A DNA stretch of 41,666 nt from Desulfobulbaceae bacterium (GTDB lineage Bacteria > Desulfobacterota > Desulfobulbia > Desulfobulbales > SURF-16): positions 1 through 41,666 of the forward strand of contig PKTX01000024.1 of assembly GCA_002868945.1 (NCBI GenBank). The letters are read 5' to 3'. Below the pieces are notes generated by a model, which worked only from the letters and a program-made list of their open reading frames with translations, did no database searches and was not told the origin of the DNA. Of this stretch, positions 31,422 through 38,781 are shown piece after piece. The stretch's first letter is position 1; each line of letters starts with the position of its first letter. The position numbers and the translations under genes were made by a program.

Positions 31422-32285
31422 ATGGAAAATGATCAGAAAGCAGAATTTCGTCGGGCCCTGCGCGAGGTAAAGAACCTGCCCACCCTGCCGGGTATTGTCG
31501 CCAAGCTCACCCGGATGGCGGATGATCCGGATACGACCACGGAACAGATGGGTAAGGTGATCAGCAAGGATCATATTCTGGCCGCCAAACTTCTCAAGCT
31601 CGTTAATTCCGCCTTTTACGGATTTCCCCAGAAGATCAGCTCCCTTTCCAGTGCCATTATCCTGCTTGGTTTTAATGTTATCAAAAGTTTGATCATCAGT
31701 GCCTCGATCTTTGAGCTCATGGAGGGCTCTGACGTGGAGCTGTGGGAGCATTCCCTGGGCACGGCCGTGGTGGCCAGCACCTTGGCCAAACGTCTGGGGA
31801 TCAACGATCCCGAAGAGGTGAGTACGGCCGGCCTGATCCACGACATCGGCAAGGTGGCGGTGAAAATGGAACTGCCCGAGCAATATGATGAGATTCTTAA
31901 TGTCGTTGACATGAAGCAGATATCCATGGTTGAGGCGGAGCGGCTGGTGCTTGGTCTTGACCATGCGGAGGTGGGCGGTTGGCTGGCCAAGAGTTGGCTG
32001 TTGCCCAAGAAGCTGGTTGAGCCCATTGCCTGTCACCATAGGCCCAAAAAATCCCAGGAGGAGCCCTTGGCCACCGCCATTCTGCACTTCAGCGATATCC
32101 TCATTCGCGGTATGGGTTACGGCCACGGCGCCGATATCTGGGTGCCGCCGCTCAGCAAGGTGGCCTGGGAAAAATTGGGGCTTACTGCCGTCGATCTTGA
32201 TGAAATCCTTGATGAGGTGGATGAAAAACTGTGGGACGTCAAGGGCTTCAGCCTCGATATTCAGTCGGAGTTGGAAAAAACATAA
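31422..32285 (+). CDS. HDOD-domain signalling protein
   Basis: The protein has 287 residues and is soluble. The HDOD domain covers about residues 12-210, with VKNLPTLPGIVAKL, KLLKLVNSAFYGFPQKI, LSSAIILLGFNVIKSL and LWEHSLGTAVVASTLAKRL. It keeps a full HD pair in GLIHDIGKVAV (H140, D141) and later histidines in LDHAEVGGW and ACHHRPKK. Many HDOD proteins have lost the metal-binding residues, so this one could still bind metal or act as a phosphohydrolase; this is inference. HDOD proteins link to cyclic dinucleotide signalling, motility and stress control. A GGDEF gene follows 340 nt downstream on the same strand. Confidence 0.86.
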   Translation: MENDQKAEFRRALREVKNLPTLPGIVAKLTRMADDPDTTTEQMGKVISKDHILAAKLLKLVNSAFYGFPQKISSLSSAIILLGFNVIKSLIISASIFELMEGSDVELWEHSLGTAVVASTLAKRLGINDPEEVSTAGLIHDIGKVAVKMELPEQYDEILNVVDMKQISMVEAERLVLGLDHAEVGGWLAKSWLLPKKLVEPIACHHRPKKSQEEPLATAILHFSDILIRGMGYGHGADIWVPPLSKVAWEKLGLTAVDLDEILDEVDEKLWDVKGFSLDIQSELEKT

Positions 32286-32354
32286 GGGCTCAGCTTGTCG
32301 ATTTGTGCTATCTTTTTGATATTATGCGAATTGATAGCGATATGACGAATTTTT

Positions 32355-32465
32355 TCCCAGCATGCCCGAATGCACGGGCAGGAACGACTGTTTTTTTTAT
32401 GCTTTTCTTCTATTGCCTGAATCCTGAATTTTCGTTAAATCACCCGTCCGAAACAGCTTTTCACT
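32355..32465 (+). repeat. interspersed repeat family 2, copy 1
   Basis: GGAACGACTGTTTTTTTTATG, a T-rich stretch with TCTATTGCCTGA, ATCCTGAATTTTCGTT, and CCGTCCGAAACAGCTTTT match the copy at 34900 in order and spacing. It is followed at once by hybrid element F. Confidence 0.6.
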
Positions 32466-32468
32466 TGT

Positions 32469-32578
32469 GGGTATCTTGAATTATCCGATTTTTCGGAGTC
32501 TCGCTTCGCTCGCTTAGCTCAAGCCGAATTTTGACGCCACATCAGCCAGGCCAGTAGTTTTTCAACAGGCTGGTAAAG
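32469..32578 (+). repeat. hybrid element F (MITE left end, different body)
   Basis: It begins GGGTATCTTGAATTAT like the MITE-like copies and then changes to TTTCGGAGTCTCGCTTCGCT and on to TAGTTTTTCAACAGGCTGG. The body is nearly identical to element G at 34746 over about 48 bp. The matching right inverted repeat is missing. Confidence 0.6.
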
Positions 32579-32623
32579 TTGAAAATAAATAATCCGGCAC
32601 ACTGTCCGGAGGAGTTTCTCTCT

Positions 32624-33541
32624 ATGATCCGTCTACTCTTTGTCGGCGATGTCCTGGTCGGTAAGGAGCCGGAAGTTATCCTGAAGACGGCGGGATATCA
32701 GGCCCTTATTTTCAGCTCCGCCCATAAGGCGATTTCCCTTATGTTGGAAGATCCGCCTGATATGCTCATTGTCGATAAAGGGCTGGCCGATTGCTTTGAT
32801 CTGCTCAGTGCCGCCAAGGCCTGCCTGCATAAGGCCAACATGCCCATCCTGCTCGTGGTCGGGATTGATGAGGTGAGCTGTATCGATTGGCAGCGCTATG
32901 CCGTTGACGACATAATCGTCAAGCCGGTTGAACCGGAGATACTTCTGGCCCGCATCCGCCTGGCCTTGGCACGCATGGCCAGGGTCTTCGATAATAATCC
33001 CCTCACCCGTCTGCCCGGCAACACCTCCATTCTAAAGGCTATTCAACGCACCATTGATGCCGACGAGGGCTATGGTGTCTGCTATGTGGACATCGACAAC
33101 TTCAAACCCTATAACGACAGGTACGGTTTTGCCCAGGGTGATGACGTCATCGTCATGGTGGCGCGTATTCTTGTCAATGTCATTGAGGAGCTGGCTCGTC
33201 ACCACGGTTTTGTCGGTCATGTGGGTGGTGATGACTTTTTGTTTATTGTGCCGGAAGAGATGATTGATGCGGCCTGTACCAGGGTGCTTGCTCATTTTGA
33301 GGCGGTTCGCAATATGTTCCTTCGCCAGGAGGATATTGCGGCAAATTGTTATGTGGAAAAGGATCGCCAGGGCCGCGAAACAACATATGCCCTTCTCAGT
33401 CTCTCCATTGCCGTTATTCCCACCGGCAATCATCACTTCAGCCATTCGGCCGAGGTGTCCAATGCCGCTTCACAGCTAAAGCATTATGTCAAAAAGAAGG
33501 AAGGGTCTAACTATATGATAGATCGTCGTTGCACACCTTGA
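32624..33541 (+). CDS. diguanylate cyclase with N-terminal receiver domain
   Basis: The protein has 305 residues. Residues about 1-120 look like a response-regulator receiver, with the phospho-acceptor Asp in DMLIVDKG (D51) and the conserved Lys in DDIIVKPVEPEIL (K100). The second acidic residue of the N-terminal pocket is less clear. The GGDEF domain follows with NPLTRLPGNTSI, CYVDIDNFKPYNDRYGF and the active site GGDDF (201-205), a permitted variant of GGDEF. No RxxD inhibitory site is seen in front of it. It should make cyclic di-GMP in the cytosol on phosphorylation by an unknown kinase. The ATG with GGAGGAG at about 10 nt was chosen; the frame opens 15 codons earlier in repeat sequence. 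Confidence 0.88.
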   Translation: MIRLLFVGDVLVGKEPEVILKTAGYQALIFSSAHKAISLMLEDPPDMLIVDKGLADCFDLLSAAKACLHKANMPILLVVGIDEVSCIDWQRYAVDDIIVKPVEPEILLARIRLALARMARVFDNNPLTRLPGNTSILKAIQRTIDADEGYGVCYVDIDNFKPYNDRYGFAQGDDVIVMVARILVNVIEELARHHGFVGHVGGDDFLFIVPEEMIDAACTRVLAHFEAVRNMFLRQEDIAANCYVEKDRQGRETTYALLSLSIAVIPTGNHHFSHSAEVSNAASQLKHYVKKKEGSNYMIDRRCTP

Positions 33542-33796
33542 GTCTTGCTCTTCGTTCGACCTTCCCTCTCTTCTTTCCGCCAATTCATCGAAAAACAGGG
33601 CAGTGTCGCCTGATATGGGTGTGCTTGCCATGTTGTGTGGTGCAACCGTCTGTATATTTTTTAGAAAAGAAGCTATAGACATTTCAGTAATAAAAGTTTT
33701 AAATTTTGTTGTTCCTGGGTTATTGTAAGAAAATTTTTTGTGAAAGGGATATGGCCCACGGCGTCATATTAACTGAAAACAGTAAAGGAGAATATC
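33542..33796. other. spacer upstream of the MucR-type gene
   Basis: It has no supported gene. It is AT-rich from 33650 on and probably holds the promoter of the MucR-type gene, which has AAAGGAG as ribosome binding site. I could not pick one promoter with confidence. Confidence 0.4.
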
Positions 33797-34279
33797 ATGA
33801 CTAAGTCACTCTTGGAGATGGCAGCGGATATTGTTAAGTCGCAATGTCAGGGAACGTCAATGAGTACCGAGGATGTTGCTGTAGCCCTTAATAACACCTT
33901 CCAGTCGTTGCAGGAGCTGCAGGCCAAAGAGGCCCGGGCCGAAGCAGAGGAGACCGGCGTGGCGCAGGGTGCTGCTCCCCGTGATATCAAGCCGGAAAAG
34001 TCGATCCTGAAAAATAAGATTATTTGTCTGGAGTGCGGTGAATCATTTAAGATGCTGTCCCCCAAGCATCTTGCCTCGCACGATCTTGATGGCCGCTCAT
34101 ACCGTCAGAAATACGGCCTGTCCCTGCGTCAACCTCTGTGCGCCAAGGCCCTTTCTGAAAAAAGGAAAAAGGCGGCCAAGGAGCGCGGTCTGCCCGAGAA
34201 TCTGCGCAAGGCCATTGAGGCGAGAAAGACCAAAAAAGGCGCCAAGAAGAGTACGGCCAAACCCCGCAAGAAGAAATAG
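33797..34279 (+). CDS. MucR/Ros-family transcriptional regulator
   Basis: The protein has 160 residues. The N-terminal part (about 1-45, TKSLLEMAADIVKSQ) is the typical helical oligomerisation region of MucR. The zinc finger at about 77-95 has C77, C80, H91 and H95 (CLECG ... SPKHLASH), followed by the DNA-binding GRSYRQKYGL stretch and a very basic Lys-rich tail. Proteins of this family bind AT-rich sites and often silence genes, acting like nucleoid proteins. The neighbouring long AT-rich repeats are possible but unproven targets. It starts with ATG and AAAGGAG. Confidence 0.87.
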   Translation: MTKSLLEMAADIVKSQCQGTSMSTEDVAVALNNTFQSLQELQAKEARAEAEETGVAQGAAPRDIKPEKSILKNKIICLECGESFKMLSPKHLASHDLDGRSYRQKYGLSLRQPLCAKALSEKRKKAAKERGLPENLRKAIEARKTKKGAKKSTAKPRKKK

Positions 34280-34325
34280 CGCGACTTTCTCTGGGGTTTT
34301 ATCAAACGTAAGGCGGCATAGCTTT

Positions 34326-34345
34326 GGGCAGCCTCGCCCTTTTTT
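34326..34345 (+). terminator. weak terminator after the MucR-type gene
   Basis: GGGC-AGCCTC-GCCC is a 4-bp stem followed by six T residues, about 47 nt after the stop codon. The short stem makes it weak; AAGG/CCTT may extend it. Confidence 0.4.
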
Positions 34346-34545
34346 GTCCGTGTAGGGGAGGCCTCAGGAGTGAGGAGGAAGGCTCTTGTTCAGCGGTTTT
34401 TTTGATTCTCCTGACGCCTTACACCTCTCTCCTCACCCCTCCATTGCTGAATGATATTCGAAGAAAATATATAAAATAACCAAATTTCAATATATTAAAC
34501 AGGTCATAACGGCGGGGGTAAGATTTTCCCGTGTTGTTGTTTGCC

Positions 34546-34589
34546 AGGGAGTTTGTCCCGGCCTGGGGCCGGCTCCCTGTTTTGTTTTT
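34546..34589 (+). terminator. possible terminator-like hairpin
   Basis: AGGGAG pairs with CTCCCT and CCGGCC with GGCCGG, with a small asymmetric bulge, followed by GTTTTGTTTTT. It is far from any gene end, so it may be a relic. Confidence 0.35.
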
Positions 34590-34745
34590 GGCGCCGGCCT
34601 GCTTTTGTGTTACAAAAGCCAGGGTTCTGAGTGGCACCCTTTGTTTATTGAACCTGCCTTTGCAGGCGGTCAGGGACACGCACCTCGTTTTCCATGGCGG
34701 CCAGTCCGGGGCGTGCGGCCGGTCGGCCACGGCACTTTGGCTACA

Positions 34746-34877
34746 GGGTATCTTGAATAATTAGATGTTTCGGAGTCTCGCTTCGCTCGCTTAGCTCAAG
34801 CCGAATTTTGACGCCGCACCAGCAGATAGCGAACGAAGAGAGACCTTCGAGCGTAGTAGTTTTTCAAGGGGCTGTTA
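34746..34877 (+). repeat. hybrid element G (MITE left end, different body)
   Basis: It begins GGGTATCTTGAATAATTAGAT and then shares TTTCGGAGTCTCGCTTCGCT, CGCTTAGCTCAAGCCGAATT and TTGACGCC with element F. It has an extra ~23 nt (AGCGAACGAAGAGAGACC region) before GTAGTTTTTCAAGGGGCTGTT. The right-hand inverted repeat is absent. Confidence 0.6.
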
Positions 34878-34899
34878 ATAGTGTTATGGCGAAGTTGTT

Positions 34900-35070
34900 T
34901 TCAACATGGCGGAATGCCGGGGCCGACATACAGAAGCCGGAACGACTGTTTTTTTATGCTTTTTTTCTGTTTCCTGACTCCTGAATTCTCGTTGCATCAC
35001 ACGTCTGAAACGGCTTTTAAATCGTTGAATGTCGAACAGTTATCTCAACCCCGAAAGTTGAATATTTGAG
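34900..35070 (+). repeat. interspersed repeat family 2, copy 2
   Basis: GCCGGAACGACTGTTTTTTT, ATGCTTTTTTTCTG, CTGACTCCTGAATTCTCG, GCATCACACGTCTGAAACGG and TTATCTCAACCCCGAAAGTTGA occur in the same order as in copy 3 (reverse) and partly copy 1. It supplies the sequence directly in front of murI. Confidence 0.62.
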
Positions 35071-35076
35071 TTTGTC

Positions 35077-35868
35077 ATGATTGGAATTTTTGATTCTGGT
35101 GTGGGTGGCATGACCGTGGCCCGTGCCATTGAAGAGGTCTTGCCCGAGCGGTCAATCCTCTATTTCGGCGATGTGGCCCGCACCCCATACGGTTCGAAAA
35201 GCCCGGCCACCATTAGCCGTTATGCCGTGCAGAATTGCGATTTCCTTCTTGCCAATGGCGCAAAGTTGATTATCGTGGCCTGTAATACGGCGGCCAGTGT
35301 GGCGGGCCACCTTCTTCAGCAGCAGTATGAGGTGCCCATTATGGAGGTCATCACTCCGGCCGTGGCCCAGGCCGTGCAGGCCTCGCGATCAGGACGGATC
35401 GGCGTTATCGGCACCAGGGCCACCATCAACTCCCGAATCTATGAAGAAGAGATCCGGGCCCTCAATCCCGGCGCCCGGGTCTTGTCGCAAGCGTGCCCCT
35501 TGCTGGTCCCCCTGGTGGAGGAGGGCTGGCTGGCCAAGCGGGAGACAAAGATGATCCTGCGCCGCTACCTCCATCCCCTCAAGGTCAAGGGGGTGGACAC
35601 CCTGGTTCTGGGCTGCACCCATTATCCGCTGCTGAGCCATCTGATTCAGCCGCGGATGGGCCGGCGGGTGCGGGTCATTGATTCCTCTCTGGCTGTGGCC
35701 CATAAGCTCAAACAATACCTTGATGCCAATCCGGCCGTGGCCGGACGGCTGGCCACGGGTGGTGAACGTCGTTATTATGTCTCCGACATAACAGAGGCGG
35801 CTCAGAAGACGGCCGGCCGTATTTTTGGTCGAAAGATGAACCTTGAACTTGCCCAGGTTAATAAATGA
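35077..35868 (+). CDS. murI: glutamate racemase
   Basis: The protein has 263 residues. It turns L-glutamate into D-glutamate for peptidoglycan in the cytosol. The two catalytic cysteines are seen as C69 in IIVACNTAAS and C180 in LVLGCTHYPLL. Other motifs are IGIFDSGVGGMTVARAI and YFGDVARTPYGSKS. The length is normal. The start ATG has no strong ribosome binding site (TTGAG about 10 nt upstream), which suggests modest expression. It is the first gene of a plus-strand series and overlaps lolA by 4 nt (ATGA). Confidence 0.94.
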   Translation: MIGIFDSGVGGMTVARAIEEVLPERSILYFGDVARTPYGSKSPATISRYAVQNCDFLLANGAKLIIVACNTAASVAGHLLQQQYEVPIMEVITPAVAQAVQASRSGRIGVIGTRATINSRIYEEEIRALNPGARVLSQACPLLVPLVEEGWLAKRETKMILRRYLHPLKVKGVDTLVLGCTHYPLLSHLIQPRMGRRVRVIDSSLAVAHKLKQYLDANPAVAGRLATGGERRYYVSDITEAAQKTAGRIFGRKMNLELAQVNK

Positions 35869-36527
35869 ATCGACTCTTTTGTCGGGTCCTGCCGCTCTTT
35901 CTGCTTTGCTTTGCCCTTTTACTGCAACCGGCCCAGGCGCTGGATGCGGCGGCCATTGCCAAGCGGATCCAGGAAAGATATGACGCCATGAGTTCGTTGA
36001 GGGCGCGTTTTGAGCAACATACCACCTTGACTGCCATGCGGGGTCGGGATCAGCAGGGCAGCGGTGTGGTGGTGATCCAGAAACCGGATCAGCTGCGCTG
36101 GGATTATGAGGAGCCCAGCCGCCAGGTACTGGTCTGTGATGGTGAGGAGGTCTCTTTTTATCTGGAAAAGGAAAATCAGCTCATCGTCTCCAAGGCCTCG
36201 GCCTATCTGACCGAGGATCTGACCTATGCCTTTTTCACCGGCACCGGTGACCTGCTCAGGGATTTTATTGTCGAAGACGCCCCTGCGGAGATGGCGGAGC
36301 CCGGCAGCTATTGTCTCCGCCTTACCCCCAGGAAGTCCCATGCCCAGGTCCGCCATCTCTTTCTCTGGGTGGATGAGACAAGCTTTGAGCTGTGGCGTCT
36401 CCGTATTGTCGATCACCTGGAGAGCATAACTGATATCAGATTCAGCGACATAGAGTATGATCAGCACTTTGCCGACAGCTATTTCCTCTTTGTGCCGCCC
36501 AAGGGCACGGAAATTATTCTTCAGTAG
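35865..36527 (+). CDS. lolA: outer-membrane lipoprotein carrier LolA
   Basis: The protein has 220 residues with a signal peptide at residues 1-25 (VLPLFLLCFALLLQPAQA), so it is periplasmic. It carries lipoproteins from the inner membrane LolCDE exporter to the outer membrane. LolA features are RYDAMSSLRARFEQHT near the mature N-terminus, QKPDQLRWDYEEPSRQVLVC, DGEEVSFYLEKENQL and the C-terminal FVPPKGTEIILQ. Its ATG lies inside the last codons of murI (ATGA overlap), which implies coupled translation. Confidence 0.9.
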   Translation: MNRLFCRVLPLFLLCFALLLQPAQALDAAAIAKRIQERYDAMSSLRARFEQHTTLTAMRGRDQQGSGVVVIQKPDQLRWDYEEPSRQVLVCDGEEVSFYLEKENQLIVSKASAYLTEDLTYAFFTGTGDLLRDFIVEDAPAEMAEPGSYCLRLTPRKSHAQVRHLFLWVDETSFELWRLRIVDHLESITDIRFSDIEYDQHFADSYFLFVPPKGTEIILQ

Positions 36528-36587
36528 GTGGTCCGCCGCCTTTTCTTCGGCACCCCCTTTTCCCCTTTGAGTATCAATACGGACACT

Positions 36588-37127
36588 ATGCAGGAAGGAC
36601 AGGCCAGGACAGTTTTGTTTGTCGGTGGGTGCCGCAGCGGCAAGAGCCGCTTGGCCGAAGAGTTTGTGGCCCGTCACTACCGCTCCCCCTGCTATGTCGC
36701 CACCATGACCGGAGGCTCCGATCCGGAGCTGCAGACCCGTATCGAGCTGCATCGGCAGCGTCGGGGCGACTGCTGGCGCCTTATTGAGGAGCCCAGGGGA
36801 CTGGCCGAGTTGCTGGTCACGCCGCCGGCCGGTATTGATGCCCTGCTGGTCGATTGTCTCACCATGTGGTTGACCAATCTGCTGCTGGCCGAGCTCAGCG
36901 ATGAGGAGGTGGCGGCTGAAATGGAGAGGCTTGTCGCCGGGCTGGCCGGTTCGGAGATAGCGGTTGTCCTGGTGGCCAATGAGGTGGGGCTGGGTATTGT
37001 GCCGGATACTTCCCTGGGGCGGCGTTTCCGGGATTTGGCCGGAGCCCTGAACCAGCGGGTGGCCGCGGTCTGTGAGCGGGTGGTCTTGGTGGCTGCCGGC
37101 CTGCCTCTCTCCTTAAAGGATGTGTAG
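36588..37127 (+). CDS. cobU: adenosylcobinamide kinase / guanylyltransferase (CobU)
   Basis: The protein has 179 residues and activates cobinamide for nucleotide-loop assembly of cobalamin. It has the P-loop GGCRSGKSRLAEE, the RIELHRQRRGDCW region with the His that takes up GMP in the family, LLVDCLTMWLTNLLL and VANEVGLGIVPDTSLGRRFR. I used the ATG at 36588; a GTG at 36528 directly after the lolA stop would add 20 non-conserved residues. Neither has a good ribosome binding site. The next gene, cobD-like, follows 4 nt after its stop codon. Confidence 0.9.
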   Translation: MQEGQARTVLFVGGCRSGKSRLAEEFVARHYRSPCYVATMTGGSDPELQTRIELHRQRRGDCWRLIEEPRGLAELLVTPPAGIDALLVDCLTMWLTNLLLAELSDEEVAAEMERLVAGLAGSEIAVVLVANEVGLGIVPDTSLGRRFRDLAGALNQRVAAVCERVVLVAAGLPLSLKDV

Positions 37128-37131
37128 CATT

Positions 37132-38193
37132 ATGGGATTCGTGCATGGCGGTAACATCATTGCCACGGCAACAGAACTAGGCCTGCGGGTGGATGAGCTC
37201 ATTGATATGAGCAGTAACCTTTCTCCCCTGGGCATGGTGCCTGGTCTGCGCCGGGTGCTGGAAGAGGGCCTTGATCAGATCGCTTACCTGCCCGAGGCCA
37301 CCAGCCAGTCGCTCTGCGCCCTTTTTGCCCGACGCATGGGCTGTGCGCCCGAGCAGGTCATGGCCGGCAACGGTACCACTGATTTTATCTACGACCTGCC
37401 GGCCCGCTCCCGTTTCAAAAGGGCCGTTATCGTCAACCCAACCTATTCCGATTATCGACTGGCCTGTCAGTACAGTGGTCTGCCCTGGCACGATTTTGTC
37501 ACCTCTTTCCCCGATTTTGCCGTTGATCTGGCCGCCTTGGGCCGTTCTCTGCAGGGCGGCGAGCTTGTCTTTCTCTGCAATCCCAACAACCCCACCGGCC
37601 ATCTGCTGGCCAGCCGGCGCCTGCGCGCCTTTGTCGAAGACCACCCCCGCACCACCTTTATGGTTGACGAGTCCTATCTGCCCTTTTGCCGGGAGCCTTC
37701 CCTGGTGGCGGCCGATCTGCCCGACAACCTCTATATCCTCTGTTCTTCTTCAAAGATATATGGTATTCCGGGCCTGCGTCTCGGCTTTCTGGTCAGCACC
37801 CCGGCCAACATGGCGGATCTGCGGGCCCACTGCCGACCCTGGAGCGTCAACCGTCTGGCCCAGATTGCCGGAGAGTACCTGTTGCGCGAGGCGGACGACT
37901 ATGTTCGCCGGGTGCAGGGATTCATGGCCGATGAACGGCATGCCTTTGCCGCCCAACTGGCCGAACTGCCGGGGCTCAGCGTGGTGCCGGGCGTCACCAA
38001 TTTCATCCTCTGTCGCCTGCGCGACATGGGCGCGGATCAGCTGGCCGCCCACATGTTGAACCACAGAATCATGATCCGAAACTGTGCCAGTTTTGACGGC
38101 CTGGATAACAGCTACTTTCGTATTTCCCTGAAGAATCCGGCCGACAATCGCTATTTTCTGTCCACCCTGGCCTCTTTTCTTGCAACCCAATAA
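37132..38193 (+). CDS. cobD: threonine-phosphate decarboxylase (CobD-type PLP enzyme)
   Basis: The protein has 353 residues and is a fold type I PLP enzyme of the HisC/CobD group. CobD makes the aminopropanol phosphate arm of cobalamin. The start MGFVHGGNIIATATELG and DMSSNLSPLG are typical of CobD rather than HisC. Further motifs are FLCNPNNPTGHLL, FMVDESYLPF and the PLP lysine in CSSSKIYGIPGLRLGF (K208). I took the ATG at 37132, with AAAGGA about 11 nt upstream; an ATG four codons earlier overlaps that site. Its placement after cobU supports cobalamin over histidine synthesis. Confidence 0.85.
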   Translation: MGFVHGGNIIATATELGLRVDELIDMSSNLSPLGMVPGLRRVLEEGLDQIAYLPEATSQSLCALFARRMGCAPEQVMAGNGTTDFIYDLPARSRFKRAVIVNPTYSDYRLACQYSGLPWHDFVTSFPDFAVDLAALGRSLQGGELVFLCNPNNPTGHLLASRRLRAFVEDHPRTTFMVDESYLPFCREPSLVAADLPDNLYILCSSSKIYGIPGLRLGFLVSTPANMADLRAHCRPWSVNRLAQIAGEYLLREADDYVRRVQGFMADERHAFAAQLAELPGLSVVPGVTNFILCRLRDMGADQLAAHMLNHRIMIRNCASFDGLDNSYFRISLKNPADNRYFLSTLASFLATQ

Positions 38194-38241
38194 AGGCCGG
38201 CTGGCCCCACGTAACGTCGACTAACCAACAGAGTAGAACAG

Positions 38242-38763
38242 ATGCGCATTGCCATTATTTCAGATACCCATTACCATATCCCCAACCTGCGGGCTGCAGT
38301 AACCTATTGCAACGCCTATGGCGTCCAGCTTATGATCCATTGCGGTGACCTGATTTCACCCTTTATGCTTATTGAGCTGGCTGAGTTTTCCGGACCGGTC
38401 CACCTGATCTACGGTAATAATGTCGGTGATCAGCATCTCATTTCCCAGTCGTGCGGCACCAGGTATGCCAATATCACCCACCACGGCACCCTGGGGGCGG
38501 TGGAGGCCGGCGGTCTCAGATTCGCCTTTCAGCATTATCCCCAGTTGGCCAGGTCCATTGCCATGCAGGGCACCTTTGATGTGGTCTGTTGCGGCCATAC
38601 CCATCGTTATCAGGTGGAAGAGGTGGGGACCTGTCTGCTGATCAATCCCGGTGATCTGCATGGCGGCAAGAAGCAGCCCGGCTTTGTTATTTTGGAAACA
38701 GCAACACGAGACATTGAAAGGGTGGATATCGGCGAGGCCTTTTTCCCGGACAGTAACGAGTAA
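38242..38763 (+). CDS. YfcE/MJ0936-type metallophosphoesterase
   Basis: The protein has 173 residues and is a small calcineurin-like phosphodiesterase. Metal ligands can be seen in order: IISDTHYH (DxH), IHCGDLIS (GD), IYGNNVGD (GN-D type, slightly altered from GNCD) and CGHTHRY (GHTH). The substrate is unknown; relatives split phosphodiester bonds in test assays. It lies 48 nt after the cobD-like gene and 18 nt before the S1 protein gene, so it may be part of the same transcript. Confidence 0.85.
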   Translation: MRIAIISDTHYHIPNLRAAVTYCNAYGVQLMIHCGDLISPFMLIELAEFSGPVHLIYGNNVGDQHLISQSCGTRYANITHHGTLGAVEAGGLRFAFQHYPQLARSIAMQGTFDVVCCGHTHRYQVEEVGTCLLINPGDLHGGKKQPGFVILETATRDIERVDIGEAFFPDSNE

Positions 38764-38781
38764 TAACAAGAGGATTCAGTG

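Larger units (their letters stand above)
34346..35076. other. repeat-rich spacer upstream of murI
   Basis: No gene is supported over this stretch. It holds a GC-rich hairpin with T-rich tail (34546-34589), hybrid element G and a copy of repeat family 2 that runs almost to the murI start. The ribosome binding site of murI is poor and comes from this repeat. Confidence 0.5.

Noticed and set aside
34531-34764. 77-codon ORF in the spacer before murI
   Set aside because: It spans a hairpin and the edge of a repeat, has no recognisable domain and no ribosome binding site.
36400-36600. Cobalamin riboswitch before cobU
   Set aside because: The gap is only about 60 nt and no B12-box-like sequence or suitable fold is visible.
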